From the NCBI RefSeq assembly GCF_000257905.1, contig NZ_AJJL01000004.1, forward strand, positions 1 to 36,743: 36,743 bases of DNA, written 5' to 3'. This stretch comes from Streptococcus mitis SK579 (GTDB taxonomy: Bacteria; Bacillota; Bacilli; Lactobacillales; Streptococcaceae). Both the position numbers and the translations under genes were made by a program. Shown here piece after piece: positions 25,700-34,814 of this stretch; the first letter of the stretch is position 1, and every line of letters starts with the position of its first letter. Below the pieces are notes generated by a model. It searched no databases and had not been told where the DNA came from. It saw only the letters and a program-made list of their open reading frames with translations.

Positions 25700-26217
25700 C
25701 TGCTAAACTCCTTGGACAAGCCTGGATACACCTCGTGGTTTCGTGTCAAAAAGTCCACTTTGAAGTAACTGTCATCAATCTCCACTCGAGCATAGAGACA
25801 TTCTCTGATAGTCCCACGTGGTTGGCTGATGGATCCTGGATTTAGAAAGAGGGTCTTGCCTTCCATCCAAGCGCTTGGCACATGTAAGTGACCATAGAGG
25901 CAGATATCGGCTTCTTCTTCCTGAGCCCAGTAGTCCAACTTTTGAAAGTTGAAATTGATGTCAAACAGGTGTCCATGGGTTTGGATAATCTTGGTCGAAC
26001 CAAGCTCAGTCACCAAACGTTCTGGGTAACCTGCATAGAAGTCCATATTCCCTTTAACAACGCGGATGCCTTCCCAAAGAGGAGAATCAGGACGCAGTTC
26101 AGAATCGCCATTATGAAAAACGGCATCAACTTTGCCTACATAGCGATCACGGATTTCTTCCACAATCAAGCTATCGCCATGGGAATCGCTCATTACAATG
26201 ATGGTTTGCTTTGCCAT
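25696..26217 (-). CDS. YfcE/MJ0936-family metallophosphodiesterase
   Basis: The 173-residue protein has the calcineurin-like metal motifs in order: MSDSHGD (about 8-14), VFHNGD, VKGNMD, THGH, YGHLHVP and LNPGSIS. Members are small cytosolic phosphodiesterases with unclear natural substrates. Its start lies inside the end of rdgB (25-base overlap) and its stop overlaps the cbpB start, so it belongs to the same transcript. Confidence 0.92.
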   Translation of the reverse strand: MAKQTIIVMSDSHGDSLIVEEIRDRYVGKVDAVFHNGDSELRPDSPLWEGIRVVKGNMDFYAGYPERLVTELGSTKIIQTHGHLFDINFNFQKLDYWAQEEEADICLYGHLHVPSAWMEGKTLFLNPGSISQPRGTIRECLYARVEIDDSYFKVDFLTRNHEVYPGLSKEFSR

Positions 26218-27164
26218 GATGGAAATACCTCCAAAAGTTTCTTAACGGCTAAGGCACGGTGAGATTGACTATTTTTTTCTTCAAGGGTTAATTCAGCTGA
26301 TGACTTGCCTGTCTCTCCTACAAGGAAGAGAGGATCGTAACCAAATCCATTTTCACCCTTAGGTTCAAAGTTAATGTAGCCTGGCCAGTCTGCTTCAACA
26401 ACCAAACTTTCCTTGTTGGGACTGGCTACGACTAGGGTTGTATGGAATTGAGCCGAGCGGTCCTTGAGTTCAAAGACCATGGCCAATTCGTGCAAGAGCT
26501 TGGCATTGTTTTCACGGTCAGTAGCTCCCACTCCTGCGAAACGAGCTGACCAGACACCTGGCAAGCCACCAAGGACATCGACTTTGAGACCTGAATCATC
26601 TGCCAAAACCATCTTGCCAGTTAATTGAGAAATGGTTTCTGCCTTGAGGCGGGCATTTTCTTCAAAGGTCATGCCTGTTTCTGCTACTTCAGGCAAGTCA
26701 GGATAGTCATTAAGATTTTCCACATCGTAGCCTAGCTTGTCAAAGATAGCTCGGAACTCTTTGGTCTTGCCTTCGTTTCGAGTCGCAATCAATAAGGTTT
26801 CTCTGACCTTGCTTGTCTCAAAGAAATCATGAACATTGACCCCTTCTTTAGGTAATTCTACATGCAGGAGTTGCCCATTTTCAACTAAGAGAAAAGCCCC
26901 CTGACGTTGGATGACTTCCACATTTCGTCCCATTTCTTGGTTGAGGATATCTACCACAAAAGACAATAAACGGTAGAGAGAACCATAGCGTAAAACAGTA
27001 ACAGAAACAGGAAAACCTCGATCCTCATCTCGAAATCTTTGGGCAAACTCCAATAGAGGAAAATCCAAGTCATCATCCGTCAACGTCCGGACGCCACCAA
27101 AAATACCATAGGACCCGACATACCAGTCCTGTTCATCCTTATATTCATAAATTTTATTTGTCAT
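26193..27164 (-). CDS. rdgB: XTP/dITP pyrophosphatase RdgB with N-terminal extension
   Basis: The 323-residue protein combines an N-terminal domain of about 120 residues ([20 protein letters not shown]...) with a complete RdgB/HAM1 domain from about residue 125. RdgB motifs are [45 protein letters not shown] and [10 protein letters not shown]. The enzyme hydrolyses non-canonical purine triphosphates to keep them out of DNA. Typical RdgB is about 200 residues; the extension is usual in streptococci as I recall, with unknown function. ATG at 27164 overlaps the murI stop as ATGA, which fixes the start over an upstream in-frame ATG at 27203. Confidence 0.93.
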   Translation of the reverse strand: MTNKIYEYKDEQDWYVGSYGIFGGVRTLTDDDLDFPLLEFAQRFRDEDRGFPVSVTVLRYGSLYRLLSFVVDILNQEMGRNVEVIQRQGAFLLVENGQLLHVELPKEGVNVHDFFETSKVRETLLIATRNEGKTKEFRAIFDKLGYDVENLNDYPDLPEVAETGMTFEENARLKAETISQLTGKMVLADDSGLKVDVLGGLPGVWSARFAGVGATDRENNAKLLHELAMVFELKDRSAQFHTTLVVASPNKESLVVEADWPGYINFEPKGENGFGYDPLFLVGETGKSSAELTLEEKNSQSHRALAVKKLLEVFPSWQSKPSL

Positions 27165-27955
27165 AATTCTACATGCTCCACATGAATCTCTTTTTCCAGC
27201 CATTCTTCACCAATTTGTGCAAAACTTTGGCTGCTGGCTGTTGTGTAAAAACGGTGATGGAGTGGTCCGGCATCACGACCACGATTGATTTCAAAATAAT
27301 TGAGTAAGACTGAAATGTCCCGTACGCACTCTGCCCCACTATCGATAAGTTGAACCTTGGGCCCCATAACATTTTGAATAATAGGTCTGAGAAGCGGATA
27401 ATGGGTACAACCCAAAATCAGGCTATCCACCTTGCCGACCAAGGGACGCAGGGTTTCATAGACTACTTTCTTGGTGACACTGGTTGACAGGGCCCCAGAC
27501 TCCACCAAGGGAGCAAACTTGGGACAGGCCAAACTCTCCACCTGTAAGTCTGGATCCAGATCATGGATTTTCTGGCGGTAGATGTCAGATTGTACCGTCA
27601 TAGGCGTTCCAATGACTCCGATTTTTCCACCTTGACTGGACTTGATGGCTGCCGAAGCTCCTGGCAAAATCACACCTAGGACGGGAATGTCTAGTTGAGC
27701 CTTGATTTCTTCCCAGACGACCGCAGTCGCAGTATTACAAGCAATGACAATCATTTTGACATCCTTGGTCAAGAGAAAGTTGACCAACTGCCAAGTATAT
27801 TCACGAATTTGCTCAGCAGGACGGGGCCCGTAAGGCGCCCGTGCAGAATCTCCAATATAGACGATTTCTTCATGGGGAAGCTGGCGCATGAGCTCGCGCA
27901 CAACGGTCAAGCCCCCGACACCCGAATCCAAAAAACCAATTGGTCGATTATCCAT
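27161..27955 (-). CDS. murI: Glutamate racemase
   Basis: The 264-residue enzyme interconverts L- and D-glutamate for peptidoglycan. It starts [20 protein letters not shown] with the conserved DSGVGG; the catalytic cysteines lie in [10 protein letters not shown] and [10 protein letters not shown], and [11 protein letters not shown] is also conserved. It is the first gene of the nine-gene minus-strand operon extending to yidD. The promoter is not obvious in the AT-rich gap upstream. Confidence 0.96.
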   Translation of the reverse strand: MDNRPIGFLDSGVGGLTVVRELMRQLPHEEIVYIGDSARAPYGPRPAEQIREYTWQLVNFLLTKDVKMIVIACNTATAVVWEEIKAQLDIPVLGVILPGASAAIKSSQGGKIGVIGTPMTVQSDIYRQKIHDLDPDLQVESLACPKFAPLVESGALSTSVTKKVVYETLRPLVGKVDSLILGCTHYPLLRPIIQNVMGPKVQLIDSGAECVRDISVLLNYFEINRGRDAGPLHHRFYTTASSQSFAQIGEEWLEKEIHVEHVEL

Positions 27956-28082
27956 ACAGTCTTCTTTCTAGTCTTTTTTCTGATTGATAGTTCATTATGA
28001 TTACTTATCTTTAAGAACTGAATGACAGCCTAATCAACAACTATCTCTCTTAATCATAATCAAATATCAATAGAATGCAAGG

Positions 28083-28150
28083 AAAAAGTCTCATCCCTAA
28101 ACCCTTAGCCAACATAGTGAGAAGTCTGGAACTTTCATCCCAGACTTTTC
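28083..28150 (-). terminator. Probable terminator of the yneF-type gene
   Basis: Two nested inverted repeats are present: AAGTCTGG/CCAGACTT (28122-28129 with 28140-28147), and an outer AAAAGTCT/AGACTTTT pair that ends in TTTTT on the minus strand. The exact fold is ambiguous; either fold could stop transcription just after the stop codon at 28156. Confidence 0.55.
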
Positions 28151-28155
28151 CTTAT

Positions 28156-28404
28156 TTATTTTTTCTTTTTATTGTTAGCAAGGGCTGCCTTTTGTTGGCG
28201 GATGATTTGGTGGTAAACTTGTTGTACCTTAGCTTCGCTTGGTTTTTGACCATTTGCACTCAAGAGAGTACGAACTGCTTCAGCATTCAAACGTGGGTTG
28301 TCAGCAAATTCTTTTTCGATTTGCTTACGAACCAAGTACATTCCTCCAAGAGCTCCTCCTAGAAAAGCTAGCACAATCAATACAATTGCTAATAGTAAAT
28401 CCAT
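28156..28404 (-). CDS. YneF family small membrane protein
   Basis: The 82-residue protein has one N-terminal transmembrane helix ([20 protein letters not shown]) with the YneF/UPF0154 pattern [18 protein letters not shown] and a Lys-rich end. Function is unknown in the family. The second of two adjacent ATG codons (28404) is chosen because GGAG lies 7 bases upstream; the first (28407) is only 4 bases away. An extended -10 promoter (28438-28443) lies 34 bases upstream. Confidence 0.88.
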
Positions 28405-28437
28405 CATATTTCTCCTGTTTCTTTTTGAGTCTCTTTC

Positions 28438-28466
28438 ATTATAACACAAAGAAGGCGAACTGACTA
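28438..28466 (-). promoter_or_regulatory. Promoter of the yneF-type gene
   Basis: On the minus strand TGTTATAAT gives a perfect TATAAT (28438-28443) with TG extension. TAGTCA lies 17 bases upstream (28461-28466). Confidence 0.65.
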
Positions 28467-28567
28467 GTTTGTTTTACGCTTACATCTACTGTGATTTCCT
28501 AAGTAATTAGCAAATACTTCATACTTAGTAAAACTTAGTAAAATAAGCCCATTTCCCTTGAAAGCCC

Positions 28568-28596
28568 TTGCAATAGTTCTATTTATTTGTTATATT
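28568..28596 (+). promoter_or_regulatory. Promoter of the GH95 fucosidase gene
   Basis: TTGCAA (28568-28573) and TATATT (28591-28596) are separated by 17 bases. The predicted leader is about 85 bases, running through a cre site to the GTG start. Confidence 0.65.
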
Positions 28597-28654
28597 AAGA
28601 TTATTCAAATTACATTGCACAAATTTCTGAAAGACTTATTTTTTTAAAAGAAAA

Positions 28655-28668
28655 TGTATGCGCTTACA
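28655..28668. promoter_or_regulatory. CcpA binding site (cre) in the GH95 leader
   Basis: TGTATGCGCTTACA matches TGWAANCGNTNWCA at all but one fixed position. It lies about 55 bases downstream of the predicted transcript start and 22 bases before the GTG at 28690, so bound CcpA would block elongation. Confidence 0.75.
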
Positions 28669-28689
28669 GATGTGAGAAAGGAGAATTTT

Positions 28690-31600
28690 GTGGATAAGAG
28701 ATATTGGGAAAAATCCTGCAAGTATAGCATCCGAAAACTAAGTGTCGGAGCTGCCTCTGTTTTACTAGGAGCTGTTTTTTTAGCAGCACAGGATGTGGCT
28801 GCTGATGGTATCGAGATTCCGAAAAGTGAGGCAACAATTACTGAAACCTCTGCTAAACCGGATACGAAAGTAGAGGAAGTTCTTGCTTCTAACACTGAGA
28901 CTCAGCCTATAGCTGAATCAGCTGAAAAGCAAACAAACTTAGAGCCCGAACCACCTCAAACTGCTAGTCAGTCAGAGATAAGTGCTACTACCGCCCCTGC
29001 TGACAATAAGGAGAGTGAGAAACCAGAACTTCCTGTGAATAAGCAAGAACATTACGAACTACATTACAACCAACCAACTGCTCCTTCCTATGGCGGATGG
29101 GAAAAACAAGCCCTTCCAGTAGGAAATGGAGAAATGGGTGCCAAAGTCTTTGGCTTGATCGGTGAAGAAAGAATCCAGTACAATGAAAAAACCCTTTGGT
29201 CTGGAGGACCACAGCCTGATAGTCAAGACTATAACGGCGGAAACTACAAGGACCGCTACAAAGTCTTAGCCGAAATTCGTAAGGCCCTAGAGGACGGTGA
29301 CCGTCAAAAGGCCAAACGCCTAGCTGAAAGAAATCTCGTTGGACCAAACAATGCCCAATACGGTCGCTATCTGGCCTTCGGTGATATCTTCATGGTCTTT
29401 AATAACCAGAAGAAGGGCTTGGAAAGTGTTACCGACTATCACCGTGGCTTGGATATTTCTGAAGCTATCACAACTACCTCTTATACCCAAGATGGAACAA
29501 GCTTCAAACGTGAAACCTTCTCTAGCTTCCCAGACGATGTTACTGTCACCCACTTGAGTAAAAAAGGGGATAAGAACCTTGATTTTACACTTTGGAATAG
29601 CTTAACAGAAGACCTAATTGCTAATGGACAGTATTCTCGGGATAATTCTAATTACAAAAAAGGTACTATCAGTGTAGATTCTAATGGTATTTTACTCAAG
29701 GGAACTGTCAAAGACAATGGTCTGAAATTTGCTTCTTATCTTGGTATCAAGACAGATGGACAAGTCACTGCTCAAGATGGTTATTTGACAGTTAAAGGAG
29801 CAAGCTATGCAACACTGCTACTCAGCGCAAAGACTAATTTTGCTCAAAATCCGGAAACCAATTACCGCAAGGATATTGATGTAGGAAAAACTGTCAAATC
29901 TATCGTTGAAGCCGCTAAAGCCAAAGACTATGAGACTCTGAAAAATGATCACATCAAGGATTACCAAAGCCTTTTCAACCGTGTTCAATTAAACCTCGGC
30001 GGTAGCAAGTCTAACCAAACTACAAAAGAAGCTCTCCAAACCTATAATCCAACAAAAGGTCAAAAGCTAGAAGAACTCTTCTTCCAATACGGACGTTATC
30101 TACTGATCAGTTCTTCTCGTAATCGGACAGATGCCCTCCCTGCCAACTTGCAAGGAGTCTGGAATGCTGTAGATAATCCACCTTGGAACTCAGACTACCA
30201 CCTCAATGTCAACCTACAGATGAACTATTGGCCTGCCTACATGAGCAATCTCGCAGAAACGGCTAAGCCAATGATCAATTATATCGATGACATGCGCTAC
30301 TATGGCCGTATCGCTGCTAAGGAATACGCTGGTATCGAGTCCAAAGAAGGTCAAGAAAATGGTTGGCTGGTTCATACTCAGGCGACACCATTTGGCTGGA
30401 CTACTCCTGGTTGGAACTACTATTGGGGTTGGTCTCCTGCTGCCAATGCTTGGATGATGCAGAACGTCTATGACTACTACAAATTCACCAAGGATGAAAC
30501 TTATCTTAAAGAAAAGATTTATCCAATGCTCAAGGAAACAGCCAAGTTCTGGAATTCCTTCTTGCACTACGACAAGGCTAGTGACCGCTGGGTTTCTTCT
30601 CCATCCTACTCACCAGAACATGGAAACATCACGATTGGGAATACCTTTGATCAATCTCTAGTTTGGCAGCTATTCCACGACTATATGGAAGCAGCCAATC
30701 ATCTGAAGATAGACCAAGACTTGGTGACAGAAGTGAAGGCTAAATTTGACAAGTTAAAACCTCTTCACATCAACCAAGACGGTCGTATCAAGGAATGGTA
30801 CGAGGAAGACAGCCCACAATTCACTAACGAAGGTATTGAAAACCACCACCGCCATGTTTCCCATCTAGTTGGTCTCTTCCCAGGTACTCTATTTGGCAAG
30901 GATCAGCCTGAATATCTAGAAGCTGCACGCGCAACCCTCAACCACCGTGGAGATGGTGGTACTGGTTGGTCTAAGGCCAATAAAATCAACCTCTGGGCCC
31001 GTCTCCTAGATGGAAATCGTGCCCACCGTTTGTTGGCAGAACAGCTCAGATCTTCAACCCTAGAAAATCTCTGGGATACGCACGCGCCTTTCCAAATTGA
31101 TGGAAACTTTGGTGCAACCAGTGGTATGGCAGAAATGCTCCTTCAATCTCACACAGGCTACATTGCCCCATTACCAGCCCTTCCAGATGCCTGGAAAGAC
31201 GGGCAAGTCTCAGGCTTAGTCGCTCGTGGTAACTTTGAAGTCAGCATGAAATGGAAAGAGAAAAATCTTGAAACGCTATCTTTCCTTTCTAATGTGGGTG
31301 GAGACTTAGTCGTAGACTATCCAAATATCGAAGCTAGTATTATCAAGATTAATGGCAAGGAAGTTCAAGCTAGTCGCCTCAAAGATAACCGTATCCAACT
31401 TGCGACTCAAAAAGGTGATGTCATTACCTTTGAAAACTTCCCTGGACGAGTGACTCGCTTATCAGCTCTTCGAAAAGATTCCGTCACAGCTGAACTTGAC
31501 TTTAACACAGTTGAAGGAGCAAGTCATTATGTCATCCGACGAGAAAGCAAGGATGAAAACAGTCAAACTCCTAGCGTTCGTGAGTTTATCACCAACCAAA

Positions 31601-33678
31601 CTCACTTTATCGATCGCTCGATTGATTCTAGCCATGCCTATACTTATACCGTTAAGGCTATGCTAAGGGATCGTACAACACCAGTTTCAGATGCTGCTTC
31701 TATCGATGCCTTCAGTGAGTTGATGGATGACCGTGACAAGCGCATCCAGTACGGCTCAGCTTATGGAAACTGGGCTGACTCAGAACTATTTAGCGGCACA
31801 GAGAAATACGCCGATATCTCAAATGGAAATTATTCTGATAAAGATGCGACTGCAACCATTCCATTCAATGGCCCTGGTATTGAAATCTACGGACTCAAGT
31901 CATCTCAATTGGGACTTGCTGACGTTAAAATCGATGGTAAATCTGTGGGAGAGCTTGATTTCTATACAGCTGGTGCTACTGAAAAGGGTGTCCTAATCGG
32001 TCGTTATACAAATCTTTCTTCAGGTCCTCACCTCATGACCATCACTGTTAAACGAGAACATAAGGGACGAGGAAGTGAACGCTCAAAAATTTCCTTAGAC
32101 TACTTCAAGGTCTTCCCAGGTCAAGGAGAAGCTGTTGAGAAGATCGACGACCGTGACCCTCGTATCCAGTATGGTTCCATGTTTAAGGATTGGAGCGATG
32201 CAGAACTCTATGCTTCTACAGAAAAATACGCTGACATCAACGCTAATGATAGCCTCTCTTCTGAAGCCACTGCAACCATTCCATTCTCTGGAACAGGTAT
32301 CCGAATCTATGGATTAAAAACAGCATCACTAGGCAAGGCACTTGTCACACTGGATGGAAAAGAGATGCCAGCTCTTGACTTCTACACTGCTGGCCCTACC
32401 CAAAAGGCAACCTTAATTGGAGAATTTACTAATCTGACCGATGGTAATCATATTTTGACATTGAAAGTTGATCCAAATTCACCAGCAGGTCGCAAGAAAA
32501 TTTCTCTAGATTCATTTGATGTGATTAAAGCTCCAGCTGTAAGCTTGGATAGTCCAAGTATCGCACCACTTAAGGAAGGGGATAAAAACATCTCTTTAAC
32601 TCTTCCAGCTGGAGATTGGGAAGCCATCGCTGTGACCTTCCCAGGCATCAAAGATCCACTCGTTTTACGCAGGATAGACGATAATCATCTAGTTACGACT
32701 GGAGATCAGACTGTCTTATCAATCCAAGATAATCAGGTACAAATCCCTATCCCTGACGAAACCAATCGAAAAATTGGAAATGCGATAGAAGCTTATTCTA
32801 TCCAGGGAAATACAACAAGCAGTCCTGTAGTAGCTGTCTTTACCAAAAAGGATGAGAAGAAGGTTGAGAATCAGCAGCCAACTACAAGCAAGGGAGATGA
32901 CCCTGCTCCTATTGTAGAAATTCCTGAATACACTAAGCCTATCGGTACAGCTGGACAGGAACAACCACCTACCGTTTCTATCCCTGAATACACTCAACCT
33001 ATCGGCACAGCGGAACAAGAACAACCGCCTACTGTTTCTATCCCTGAGTACACGAAGCCTATCGGCACAGCAGGACTAGAACAAGCGTCTACTGTCTCTG
33101 TTCCTGAATATAAACTTCGTGTCTTAAAAGATGAAAGGACTGGAGTTGAAATTATTGGAGGAGCGACTGACTTAGAGGGAATTTCTCATATTTCTAGCAG
33201 ACGTGTATTAGCTCAAGAACTATTTGGTAAGATATACGATGCTTATGATATTCAATTTAAAAATCCAAACAACCATAATATACAACCACAAAGAGCTGTT
33301 TTAGTTAGATTACCAATTACAGCCGATGTAGAAAATGTTTATTACCTAAGTCCAACTAAGGAATTGGAAGCACTTGATTTTACAGTTCGAGAAGGTAGAG
33401 CAGAATTTACCACTAGTCACTTTGGTACATATGCGGTAGCCTATCAATCTAGCCATTCTCAAGAAACTACACCAAACAAGACAATTGAAATCCCTTCAGA
33501 ACCAACTTCACTAAACTTTGAACAGACTTCAACTACCGATAGTCCTACTCAGATGGAAAATACTCATTATAAAGAACAACTTCCAGAAACTGGTGAATCC
33601 TCAAATCCACTCCTCTTCTTAGCAGGACTGAGTGTAGTCTTAACATCAATTTTCTTATTAAAAAATAAGATAGATTAG
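28690..33678 (+). CDS. Sortase-anchored GH95 alpha-L-fucosidase
   Basis: The 1662-residue surface enzyme should remove alpha-1,2-linked fucose from host glycans. The GTG at 28690 is chosen because AAAGGAG lies 6-7 bases upstream and it places 11 residues before YSIRK, as in the EndoD protein here. An earlier ATG (28654) overlaps the cre site. The GH95 domain spans about 121-930; LNVNLQMNYW (Asn506, Asn508), SPEHG (Glu643) and FQIDGNFG (Asp804) match the catalytic Asn pair, Glu and Asp I recall from Bifidobacterium AfcA. Two homologous galactose-binding-like modules follow (about 1013-1142 and 1153-1279), then a Pro-rich 20-residue repeat (1409-1474), a beta-rich domain (about 1475-1590), LPETG at 1631-1635, a membrane helix and LKNKID. 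Single gene with its own terminator. Confidence 0.95.
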   Translation: MDKRYWEKSCKYSIRKLSVGAASVLLGAVFLAAQDVAADGIEIPKSEATITETSAKPDTKVEEVLASNTETQPIAESAEKQTNLEPEPPQTASQSEISATTAPADNKESEKPELPVNKQEHYELHYNQPTAPSYGGWEKQALPVGNGEMGAKVFGLIGEERIQYNEKTLWSGGPQPDSQDYNGGNYKDRYKVLAEIRKALEDGDRQKAKRLAERNLVGPNNAQYGRYLAFGDIFMVFNNQKKGLESVTDYHRGLDISEAITTTSYTQDGTSFKRETFSSFPDDVTVTHLSKKGDKNLDFTLWNSLTEDLIANGQYSRDNSNYKKGTISVDSNGILLKGTVKDNGLKFASYLGIKTDGQVTAQDGYLTVKGASYATLLLSAKTNFAQNPETNYRKDIDVGKTVKSIVEAAKAKDYETLKNDHIKDYQSLFNRVQLNLGGSKSNQTTKEALQTYNPTKGQKLEELFFQYGRYLLISSSRNRTDALPANLQGVWNAVDNPPWNSDYHLNVNLQMNYWPAYMSNLAETAKPMINYIDDMRYYGRIAAKEYAGIESKEGQENGWLVHTQATPFGWTTPGWNYYWGWSPAANAWMMQNVYDYYKFTKDETYLKEKIYPMLKETAKFWNSFLHYDKASDRWVSSPSYSPEHGNITIGNTFDQSLVWQLFHDYMEAANHLKIDQDLVTEVKAKFDKLKPLHINQDGRIKEWYEEDSPQFTNEGIENHHRHVSHLVGLFPGTLFGKDQPEYLEAARATLNHRGDGGTGWSKANKINLWARLLDGNRAHRLLAEQLRSSTLENLWDTHAPFQIDGNFGATSGMAEMLLQSHTGYIAPLPALPDAWKDGQVSGLVARGNFEVSMKWKEKNLETLSFLSNVGGDLVVDYPNIEASIIKINGKEVQASRLKDNRIQLATQKGDVITFENFPGRVTRLSALRKDSVTAELDFNTVEGASHYVIRRESKDENSQTPSVREFITNQTHFIDRSIDSSHAYTYTVKAMLRDRTTPVSDAASIDAFSELMDDRDKRIQYGSAYGNWADSELFSGTEKYADISNGNYSDKDATATIPFNGPGIEIYGLKSSQLGLADVKIDGKSVGELDFYTAGATEKGVLIGRYTNLSSGPHLMTITVKREHKGRGSERSKISLDYFKVFPGQGEAVEKIDDRDPRIQYGSMFKDWSDAELYASTEKYADINANDSLSSEATATIPFSGTGIRIYGLKTASLGKALVTLDGKEMPALDFYTAGPTQKATLIGEFTNLTDGNHILTLKVDPNSPAGRKKISLDSFDVIKAPAVSLDSPSIAPLKEGDKNISLTLPAGDWEAIAVTFPGIKDPLVLRRIDDNHLVTTGDQTVLSIQDNQVQIPIPDETNRKIGNAIEAYSIQGNTTSSPVVAVFTKKDEKKVENQQPTTSKGDDPAPIVEIPEYTKPIGTAGQEQPPTVSIPEYTQPIGTAEQEQPPTVSIPEYTKPIGTAGLEQASTVSVPEYKLRVLKDERTGVEIIGGATDLEGISHISSRRVLAQELFGKIYDAYDIQFKNPNNHNIQPQRAVLVRLPITADVENVYYLSPTKELEALDFTVREGRAEFTTSHFGTYAVAYQSSHSQETTPNKTIEIPSEPTSLNFEQTSTTDSPTQMENTHYKEQLPETGESSNPLLFLAGLSVVLTSIFLLKNKID
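31726..32526 (+). repeat. Tandem duplication of galactose-binding-like modules in GH95 protein
   Basis: Two units (31726-32115 and 32146-32526, offset 420 bases) encode similar modules, each starting with DDRD-RIQYGS and containing EKYADI, ATATIPF, GI-IYGL, LDFYTAG and KISLD. Nucleotide similarity is visible, so the duplication is fairly recent or homogenised. They probably bind sugars. Confidence 0.85.
32914..33111 (+). repeat. 60-bp tandem repeat, 3.3 copies, in the GH95 stalk
   Basis: Units at 32914, 32974 and 33034, with a partial unit at 33094, encode the 20-residue pattern V-IPEYT-PIGTA--EQ--T. Copies are near-identical at nucleotide level, so copy number could vary by slippage. The repeat forms a Pro-rich stalk before the wall anchor. 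Confidence 0.9.
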
Positions 33679-33798
33679 ATCTATAAATTTTTAAGAATTA
33701 CTTGGAGGGCTCATCCTATTCAAGTTCAATTCAAGTATGTTATACACTATTTCATCTACCATTTAACTGATATCTTTTAAGATAATATTCTAAACTAC

Positions 33799-33830
33799 AA
33801 ACCAGTCCTTTTGTCTTGAGGACTGGTTTT
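33799..33830 (+). terminator. Intrinsic terminator of the GH95 gene
   Basis: AAACCAGTCC and GGACTGGTTT form a perfect 10-bp stem around an 11-base loop, followed by a further T. It lies 120 bases after the stop. Confidence 0.85.
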
Positions 33831-33968
33831 AACAATAGTAAGAACTCCTAGACAGAAACAGATTCTTCCAGATTTCTTTTACCTTGTATCAATTTAAATC
33901 AATACTAATGTCATACAGCAATTGACAAGTATCTAGTTAACAATGCTGTGTAAGCCATATTATAAACA

Positions 33969-33996
33969 GACTGAGACACCACATCTCAGCCTTTTT
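33969..33996 (-). terminator. Terminator of the TrpX-type ABC operon
   Basis: On the minus strand GGCTGAGA and TCTCAGTC form a 6-8 bp stem followed by TGTTTAT. The T-rich opposite flank suggests it may also act on the plus strand. Confidence 0.6.
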
Positions 33997-33998
33997 CT

Positions 33999-34802
33999 TT
34001 ATCCTAAAACTAATTCATCACTGACTAGACTTTGGCCACTATTTTTCTGGAAGAGATGCATGAGGTCTTCAACTGTCAGATGCTTTTTCTCCTCTCCCTT
34101 GACATCCACCACTATCTTACCCTGATAGAGCATAATGAGACGATTGCCGTACTCAATCGCATGGTTCATATCGTGGGTAATCATCAAAGTCGTCAACTGA
34201 TGATCTTCCACAATCTTGTGCGTCAAGTTCATCACCATTTGACTTGTTTTCGGATCAAGTGCCGCAGTATGTTCATCCAACAGCAAGAGCTTAGGTTTTA
34301 CCAAGGCTGCCATGACCAGGGTCAAGGCCTGTCTCTGTCCTCCTGAAAGGTATTGAGTATCCACTTTCAAACGATTTTCAAGACCAATATTCAACTCTTT
34401 CAAGGCTTCTTGGAACTGGATTCTATCCTTCTCCTTCACACCCCAGCCAATCCCTCTCTTTTGCCCACGTCTCAAGGCAATAGCCATATTCTCCTCAATC
34501 GTCAAACGAGAAGCTGTTCCCATCTTAGGATCCTGAAAAACACGTGCAATATCCTTGGCTCTCTTTCTGACGCTCAGATTTTTAATGGATTTATCTGCCA
34601 ATAAAAGGTCTCCTTCGTCTACCGATAGATTGCCAGCCAAGATATTCATCAAAGTGGATTTACCTGCACCATTTCCACCGATCACAGAGATAAAATCTCC
34701 CTCTTCCACTTCTAAATCTAATCCTTTGAGGACATGGTTCTCATTGACCGTCCCTGCTTCAAAGGTTTTGTGAATATTTTCAAGTGTTAATAAACTTGCC
34801 AT
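33999..34802 (-). CDS. ABC transporter ATP-binding protein (TrpX-type system)
   Basis: The 267-residue ATPase has Walker A GGNGAGKST at about 42-50, the signature LSGGQRQAL, Walker B LLLLDEHTAALD and the switch His in LMITHDMNHAI. It belongs to the group that pairs with ABC_sub_bind (PF04392) binding proteins and powers uptake. AGGAGGAG precedes the ATG at 34802, which lies 12 bases after the permease stop. It is the last gene of the three-gene operon. Confidence 0.93.
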   Translation of the reverse strand: MASLLTLENIHKTFEAGTVNENHVLKGLDLEVEEGDFISVIGGNGAGKSTLMNILAGNLSVDEGDLLLADKSIKNLSVRKRAKDIARVFQDPKMGTASRLTIEENMAIALRRGQKRGIGWGVKEKDRIQFQEALKELNIGLENRLKVDTQYLSGGQRQALTLVMAALVKPKLLLLDEHTAALDPKTSQMVMNLTHKIVEDHQLTTLMITHDMNHAIEYGNRLIMLYQGKIVVDVKGEEKKHLTVEDLMHLFQKNSGQSLVSDELVLG

Positions 34803-34814
34803 AACTTTCTCCTC

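Larger units (their letters stand above)
33679..33998. other. Intergenic region between GH95 gene and ABC operon
   Basis: Apart from the two convergent terminators listed separately, this 320-base AT-rich gap shows no frame with a ribosome binding site and no recognised RNA or repeat. Confidence 0.5.

Noticed and set aside
28474..28490. Second cre-like half site (ACGCTTACA) upstream of the GH95 promoter
   Set aside because: Only the right half fits the consensus; the left half has four mismatches.
28654..28689. ATG at 28654 as the start of the GH95 gene
   Set aside because: It lies in the cre site with no ribosome binding site; GTG 28690 has AAAGGAG and puts YSIRK at the usual distance.
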